DNA of 64,000 nt, from the NCBI GenBank assembly GCA_026874595.1, contig CM049315.1, positions 9,091,664-9,155,663 on the forward strand, in the 5' to 3' direction. The notes under the pieces were generated by a model. The model saw nothing but the letters and a program-made list of their open reading frames with translations. It made no database searches and was not told the origin of the DNA. This DNA comes from Sipunculus nudus. Taxonomy: Eukaryota > Annelida > Sipuncula > Golfingiida > Sipunculidae. Of the stretch, positions 40,901 to 49,900 are shown piece after piece (the stretch's first letter is position 1; the number at the start of each line of letters is the position of its first letter). Made by a program: the position numbers and the translations under genes.

Positions 40901-43900
40901 AGGGTACTTTTATGTCTCACCTGCATGCCTTTAGCTAACTCTGAATGGTTAATCCTCCAAATTATTCCACATGGCCACTATCTGGGGGAGCCATTTTCTA
41001 TACAGACTAAACTCCAGATGTTCCAAGCTGGATGATAGAGGAGAGACTTAAAAAAAATAAGTAAGGTCTGATAGTCTTGATAAAACCTTCTGGATAAAAA
41101 CTTCTGGATTATTTCTAGTCAAGATGTTAAATCTGAAATTCAGACCATTTATAATTACATATTATCCTCATCATACAGGTATCATCATCCTAACTGAACA
41201 GGCAGTGACTATGGGCTAGGTACCTCCATTTTTTTAGAGAAGAAATGCAAGGTTCTGTAATGTGCATCTGTTAAATACAAAGATATTCTGACATTTGAAT
41301 TTTCAATATTTTTTTCACTGAAACCTGTTTGTACAGTTTACCTTTAGTATATTTTAAGCCATTTTTACATCATGTTTTACATTCCTGTTTTCTTTGTTAT
41401 CTGCAAAGTTCACCTGATGTTTATTTTCTGTCTGAAAGAGTTGTTTTCAATTTTTTTGGCGACCCTCAATAGCTTATCAGTCTTTACATTCTATCTCTTC
41501 TGCAACTGCTCATGCAGTAAAAGCTTTATGTCCTTATATATTAATTTTTGTTCTTTGTGTCTGTCTCCATTGAGGAACAGCTTCATCTTCAGATGACATT
41601 GTAATTGTAACTAGCCAAATTATCTCATGTATTCTCTGTCTGAACAACTAAGCAATTTTTTTTCTGCTGCCACTATAACCTACCCCTGTTTTCTCCCCTG
41701 TCATTATAACCTACCTCTTGCTTTCTCTTGCTGTCTTTATAACCTGCATCTGGTGTTCCTGGCTGTTACTGTAACTTATCTTTTTTCTCTGCTGCCACTG
41801 TAACTAACCTCTTTTCTCTGCTTTTACTGTAACTAACCTCTTTTCCCGGCTGTTACTGTAATTATTCTCTTTTCTCTGCATTTACTGTAGCTAACCTCTT
41901 TTCCCGGCTGTTACTGTAACTATTCTCTTATCTCTGCTGTTACTGTAACTAACCTCTTTTCCCAGCTGTTACTGTAAATATTCTCTTATCTCTGCTTTTA
42001 CTGTAACTAACCTCTTTTCCCGGCTGTTACTGTAACTATTCTCTTATCTCTGCTGTTACTGTAACTAACCTCTTTTCCCGGCTGTTACTGTAACTATTCT
42101 CTTTTCTCTGCTTTTACTGTAGCTAACCTCTTTTCCCGGCTGTTACTGTAACTATCCTCTTATCTCTGCTGTTACTGTAACTAACATCATTTCTCTGCTG
42201 TTACTGTAACTGAGTTCTTGTTTTCTTGGCTGTCACTGTAACTTACCTCTTGTTTTCTCGGCTGTCCTTACACAGGGCAGTCAGGTCTGCCAAGAAGAGC
42301 TTCTTGACCTCCATGATCTGTCTGGTTGGCTTGGACTGTCTGATCATGGTCGCCATCACCTTCAGAACCACTGTAACATCACATCAGAATATACCATACC
42401 ATAATAACAGCACGCAAATACACAGAACTAATGCATGACACATCTCTATTATCTCTACTCATCCTTATTTTGGGACAACTTTGACATTACAGTCTCAGTT
42501 TGTTCTCTGTAAATTTATTTTCTTGCAAGTGAGAAGTAAGTTTATCATTCAGGTATTTACGGATGAGACAAAACTCTTTTCAGCTTTTCAGATTTAACAT
42601 TTTTTATAAGAACTGCAGGTTTCTCTCAGTAGAATGAGAAATACTAACATGGGTTTTCAAGCCTGTAGGAGATGTCCGGCTCCGGATGTTTGTCCTGCAT
42701 CACGTCCATGCTCATCCTCTCAGTCAGAATCTGATAAAGTTCACACAGTAGGTATCAGAAGAATTTATATAACAAAAGCACCCTTAGAGTGCATAATATA
42801 CCCATTGTACATCTTGTGACCTCATTCATATGCACAGATTTTGCAGGACCTTGATCTCAGGAGAGTTACTCAATCAGTTAAAACGTTGATACTAAATTTC
42901 ATCAGTCTAAATTCTAATTATTGCAGCAAAGTCTGGTGACCTCTGACCTCACTTAATTTGCCTCAATTCAGAATCAAACTCAGGCAAGATATAATTTTGG
43001 TTAATATCTATAGAGGAGTTCATCAAAATCCATCATATTCCTGGAAAGACTGATTTTGTGAATGAACTGGACTGTAATTCTTTGAGAAGATTTATGTGAA
43101 CTGTTCATCTGGCTAATACATTTTAAAGGACTAGTCGCTGTGACAGTGGTGGTATCCATGTACTGTGCACTTTGTTTATTATGCTGTGATTGTATTGATT
43201 TGCTGTTATAATGTTGTTGTACTGTGTAATTGTATTGATTTAGTGTATTGTAATGTTAGGGTTGTTTGAAGAATAAATTATAGTTATTTGTTAACAAAAA
43301 ACCACTGACATTTCAAGCTGCCTAGTGTTACAGAATCTGATTTTTTTTATCTCCATAACAAAATTAAGGCTCATCCCGACTACGTGATCTGTTGATATTA
43401 GGTTCCGTAACATAAAATTGGGGGCTCGTCCGGGAGGCTTTAGTTTATTAACTTTAATGGGTTCGAATTCGGGAACGGCCCAGTATTTTCCCTTGAGCAA
43501 TTTGTCTTCCTAACAATACAAAGTATTTACACCATAAGATATATTCAAACATATCAATGAGCACATATTAGATCCTTGGATTAGTTTGGGATTCAAATCC
43601 TGATGATTACTTTGTTTGAAAAAAATCCAAAATTATTTCAATTCTGAACAAAAATTGAATTTAACACTGAAATTATACAATTCATCTTGTTTATTTGACC
43701 TGTCATTGTTGCATAAACAGCCTCAGGTGGCCATAACCTATGGCATGTAGGCTGTGCCTGATGTAAATAGCAGTTATTTTTATGACCTGGTCTTCTAAAA
43801 ACTTGGATATAAGCTACATTTTTTATCAAATTTAAGGCCTTAAAAGCTTAAATCCATATATGTGCATCCTATGAAATTAAATCATCAGTGCTTACAGGCA

Positions 43901-46900
43901 GAAATGTGCAACTGAGGCTGGGCAAAGGGAGCCAGGAGTGAAGTGGGTTATGTAATAGCTGGGGAGGCCAGGGCTGTAGCTCTCTCTGCATAACAGGGTA
44001 CTGGGATGGCCTGATGTAAACAATACTTGAGATGGTGGTTGAAAACTTGAATAAAAGCTACATTGTTTGACCAATTGCTTTCAAATTTCAGATTATAAAA
44101 GATTAATCCTTGTGTGCACAAGCAGTGAAAATTAAAGTAACAGTGCTCATAGAAAAAAAGTGTTATGGTCAAAGTTTGGCAAAATTGAAGGTACCGTTTT
44201 AAATTTATGCCAATAACTTAAAAATTTTACATAACTCTGATCTAATATATGGTATACAATAAATCTAAAACTAATATAGTTATATCCTTGAAAATAACTC
44301 TAAAGCATCAACATGTAAAGTAGGTAAATATATTTCCTGATGTTTTGACAAGGTACATTATATTTGGTTCTTTAACTTCTAAAGCATAAGCAATATTTAC
44401 CTAATCTCTGGCAAGTGCGTAACAAAACAAAACAGGTGGTTTTCATAGTTGGCTGTCTTGAAGTGTAACAATATGTTTTTTTTAAATGGAGGTTTTTTCC
44501 TAATTTCTTGAAGCAACAAAGTCACAGTGACCTAATTTTTGGTGTGGTAGGAGATCTTAGGGACATCTAACTCTATGTCAAATTTTGAATCTGTAGGTCT
44601 TATGGTTTCTGAACATGCCTTGTTAATGGACAGCCAGACAGCATGACAGCTGGACGAAGGACCATGACTATAGCTCAGATGACAAATAGTAAGCTGAACT
44701 AAAAATGGACCTTTTTAATGTGGTTGCCCATGAAGGAGCCATGGATCAAACACAACCAGCCCTAGCTGTGATGCAATGACATGTTACATTCAATTTGAAA
44801 TAATAAAAGCAATAACAAAAGCACCATATAATAAGGTTATCAGCAGTTTTGCCCTCAATAAGCACCACAGGGTTTTCTCAACACATATGGCTGCAGTTAA
44901 TGATTGGAGACGATGATGTAATTTATTTTCCCACCAGGGAGCAGCACATACCTCAAACAGGGCATTGTAGGTGGACATAGTGAGTTGGCTGGAGTTCAGC
45001 ATGAGTCGTTCCGTGATCAGCGAGAACAGGTTGTGAGGAGACATCGCGTCATGCTTCCTCCTAAAAGTAACAAATCAACACAAGAATTACAGTAATATCA
45101 AACCACAGATCAACACCAGAATCACAGTAATTTTAAACCACAGATCAACACCAGAATCACAGTAATATCAAACCACAGATCGACACCAGAAATTACAGTA
45201 ATATCAAACAATAGATCAACACCAGAATCACAGTAATACCAAACCACAGATCAACACCAGAATCACAGTAATATCAAACAACAGATCAACACCAGAATCA
45301 CAGTAATATCAAACCACAGATCAACACCAGAATCACAGTAAAATCAAACAACAGATCAACACAAGAATTACAGTAATATCAAACCACAGATCAACACCAG
45401 AATTACAGTAATATCAAACCACAGATCAACACCAGAATCACAGTAATATCAAACCACAGATCAACACCAGAATCACAGTAATATCAAACCCCAGATCAAC
45501 ACCAGAATCACAGTAATATCAAACCCCAGATCAACACCAGAATCACAGTAATATCAAACCACAGATCAACACCACAATCACAGTAATATCAAACAACAGA
45601 TCAACACCAGATTCACAGTAATATCAAACAACAGATCAACACCAGATCACAATAATATCAAACCACAGATCAACACCAGAATCACAGTAATATCAAACCA
45701 CAAATCAACACCAGAATCACAGTAATATCAAACCCCAGATCAACACCAGAATCACAGTATTATCAAACCCCAGATCAACACCAGAATCACAGTAATATCA
45801 AACCACAGATCAACACCACAATCACAGTAATATCAAACCCCAGATCAACACCACAATCACAGTAATATTAAACCACAGATCAACACCACAATCACAGTAA
45901 TATTAAACCACAGATCAACACCAGAATCACAGTAATATCAAACCACAGATCAACACCAGAATCACAGTAATATCAAACCCCAGATCAACACCAGAATCAC
46001 AGTAATATCAAACCACATTTCAACACCAGAATCACAGTAATATCAAACCCCAGATCAACACCAGAATCACAGTATTATTTAACCCCAGATCAACACCAGA
46101 ATCACAGTATTACCAAACCCCAGATCAACACCAGAATCACAGTATTACCAAACCCCAGATCAACACCAGAATCACAGTATTACCAAACCCCAGATCAACA
46201 CCAGAATCACAGTATTACCAAACCCCAGATCAACACCAGAATCACAGTAATATCAAACCCCAGATCAACACCAGAATCACAGTAATATCAAACCACAGAT
46301 CAACACCAAAATCACAGTAATATAAAACCCCAGATCAACAAAAAAATCACAGTAATATCAAACCACAGATCAACACCAGAATCACAGTAATATCAAACCA
46401 CAAATCAACACCAGAATCACAGTAATATCAAACCCCAGATCAACACCAGAATCACAGTAATATCAAACACCAGATCAACACCAGAATCACAGTAATATCA
46501 AACCACAAATCAACACCAGAATCACAGTAATATCAAACCCCAGATCAACACCACAATCACAGTAATATCAAACCACAGATCAACACCACAATCACAGTAT
46601 TATCAAACCCCAGATCAACACCACAATCACAGTAATATCAAACCCCAGATCAACACCAGAATCACAGTATTATAAAACCCCAGATCAACACCAGAATCAC
46701 AGTATTACCAAACCCCAGATCAACACCAGAATCACAGTATTACCAAACCCCAGATCAACACCAGAATCACAGTAATATCAAACCCCAGATCAACACCAGA
46801 ATCACAGTAATATCAAACCACAGATCAACACCAAAATCACAGAAATATAAAACCACAGATCAACAAAAAAATCACAGTAATATCAAACCACAGATCAACA

Positions 46901-49900
46901 CCAGAATCACAGTAATATCAAACCACAAATCAACACCAGAATCACCGTAATATCAAACCCCAGATCAACACCAGAATCACAGTAATATCAAACCCCAGAT
47001 CAACACCAGAATCACAGTAATATCAAACCACAAATCAACACCAGAATCACAGTAATATCAAACCCCAGATCAACACCCGAATCACAGTAATATCAAACCA
47101 CAAATCAACACCAGAATCACAGTATTATCAAACCCCAGATCAACACCACAATCACAGTAATATCAAACCCCAGATCAACACCAGAATCACAGTATTATAA
47201 AACCCCAGATCAACACCAGAATCACAGTAATATCAAACCCCAGATCAACACCACAATCACAGTATTATCAAACCCCAGATCAACACCAGAATAACAGTAA
47301 TATCAAACCCCAGATCAACAACAGAATCACAGTAATATCAAACCACAGATCAACACCAGAATCACAGTATTATCAAACCACAGATCAACACCAGAATCAC
47401 AGTAATATCAAACCACAGATCAACACCAGAATCACAGTAATACCAAACAACAGATCAACACCAGAATCACAGTAATATCAAACCACAGATCAACACCAGA
47501 ATCACAGTAATATCAAACAACAGATCAACACCATAACTCCAAATTTCTGATAACTGCTTCTGACAATTATTATGCTTGCCCCTTAGGACAGGATTAGGCT
47601 TACAGGGATTGACCAGTTAGTCCCAGTTAGTGGAAGAAAAAAAATTTACTTAGGTACTGCATAAGAATTCATAGCAAAAACAGGTAACAAATACTTTTTT
47701 TTTTCTTTCTTTTATTTTCTTTCTTTCACCATTTTCTGTTTATGCAAGATCTCCAATATGTCTGATTTCAAAAGCTGAAATTTGGGTTTAATACTAGTCC
47801 TAGGTCACAGATTTGTACCTTATTGTTTACCTTGACCTTAATCTCAAGGTGTACACTCCATAGTGGATCCCAATTATCAGGGGATTGGGGGGAGGGTTTC
47901 CAGTCATCACTTGGTGATTGCAGACACCTATCTCAAAGCTGAGTTTCGTAGTACAGTGGGGAAAAATGTAGTCAGAGCTTCAGGTTTTTACAGAATGACA
48001 TTATGTAGGAGGTCTCAACATGACCAGTGCACTGACATGAGCACTAACATGAACAGACACAGGACAAGATTCATGCCTCTGTTAAACAACTAAAACATTT
48101 CAGACGATAATATAATGTCCATATATTTGTTCATATCAATTGTTTTGAGAATACTTTGTACATGTACCTTTCAAACTCAAATATATATGCAGTTGTTCCA
48201 CTTATTTTGTGTAAAATACTATAGTATGAAGTAAACAATAACATAGTAAACCACAATACGGGTAGTCGACAAGCGACTACGTGTATCCGCCAAAATCAGA
48301 GAAGGATGGGTGAAGTGAGGCATGGATTGAGTGGCAAGGGGAAATAGAGTACATGTGTTACATATTAGAATGGATCTCTGCCACATAAACATGATTGTAG
48401 GTGATGCCACCTGTTATTTGAACAAGAAACTATCCAAGATGTATACACATGCAAAAATTTCATGTGGAAAAGTCAAACCACTGAAGAGATTTGAGTGATT
48501 TTATCCCAAAGCAGACAAACAGATGGACGCTCTGCAAAAATGGCTGCAGGTGGCGCCACCATTTTTGTGTATATTATAAAGCTATCCAAGGGCTACATTT
48601 GTGTAAATTTCTTTTCCTGATTGGTCAAATGAGTCCGGAGATATAAGCATCAATGTCTGCAGCATGAATGTGAATGTAGGTGGGGCCATCTGTCATAAAA
48701 TCAAGAAAGCTATCCAGGATGTATACACATGCCAAATTACTGGTAATTTGGTCAAACCACTGCAGAGATATGAGTGATTTTAACCCAAGGCAGACAAACA
48801 GATGGACACTGTGCAAAAATGGCTGCAGGTGGCGCCACCATTTTTGTGCACATTATAAAGCTATCAAAGGGCTACATTTGTGTAAAAGTTTTTTCCTGAT
48901 TGGTTGAACGAGTCCGGAGATATAAGCATGGATGTCTACAGCATGAACGTGAATGTAGTTGGCGCCACCTGTCATAAAATCAAGAAAGCTATGCGGGATG
49001 TATACACATGCCGAATTTCAGGTAATTTGGTCAAACCACTGCAGAGATATGAGTGATTTTAACCTAAGGCAGACAAACTGATGGACGCTGTGCAAAAATG
49101 GCTGCAGGTGGTGCCACCATTTTTGTGTATGTTATAAAACTATCCAAGGGCTACATTTGTGTAAAAAATTTTTCCTGATTGGTCAAACGGTTTCTGAGAT
49201 ATGAGCTTGGATGTCTGCAGCATTAACATGAATGTAGGTGGCACCACCTGTCATAAAATCAAGAAAACTATCTAGGATATATACGCAAACCGAATTTAAG
49301 GTGAATTAGTCAAACCACTGCAGAGATATGAGTGATTTTAACCCAAGGCAGATGAACAGATGGACACTGTGTAAACATGGTTGCAGGTGGTGCCACCTTT
49401 TTTGTGTAAGTTATAAAGCTTTCCTAGGGCTACATTTGTGTAAAAAAATTTTCCTGATCGGTCAAACGGTTCCCGAGATATGTGGGTTTAGGTGTGGAAA
49501 CAGATGCACAAACGGACGCTGGGCAGAGAGGAAAGGTCAGAGGTCAAGGTCACTTGGTTAGGCACCAGTTCACATGTGACCCGATAATTTGTGCAAGTTT
49601 CGGAAAAATCTGTCCAGTAGTCTCAGAGAAGTTCTCCAGAAATGAACGCGGCGGCGGAACCCGGTCAAAAACATAGTATCCGCAAAACTTTGTTTTGGCG
49701 GATACAATAATATAATAAGAAGTAAAACATCATTTTGTCACTTGGTTGTATTGTACATATATATCAATGGACTGCAACTGGTGTGTTTCTTATATAGCTG
49801 GATAGTGCCATTCCAACACAAAACACTTTCTATGACCATGGTTGTGAGAACTTTTATAAAATAATACAGATATATTTCTCAGTTTTAAAGTGATAAACAT

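Noticed and set aside
24762-47535. CRISPR-like arrays
   Set aside because: Units are contiguous without unique spacers and lie in introns of an animal gene; these are minisatellites.
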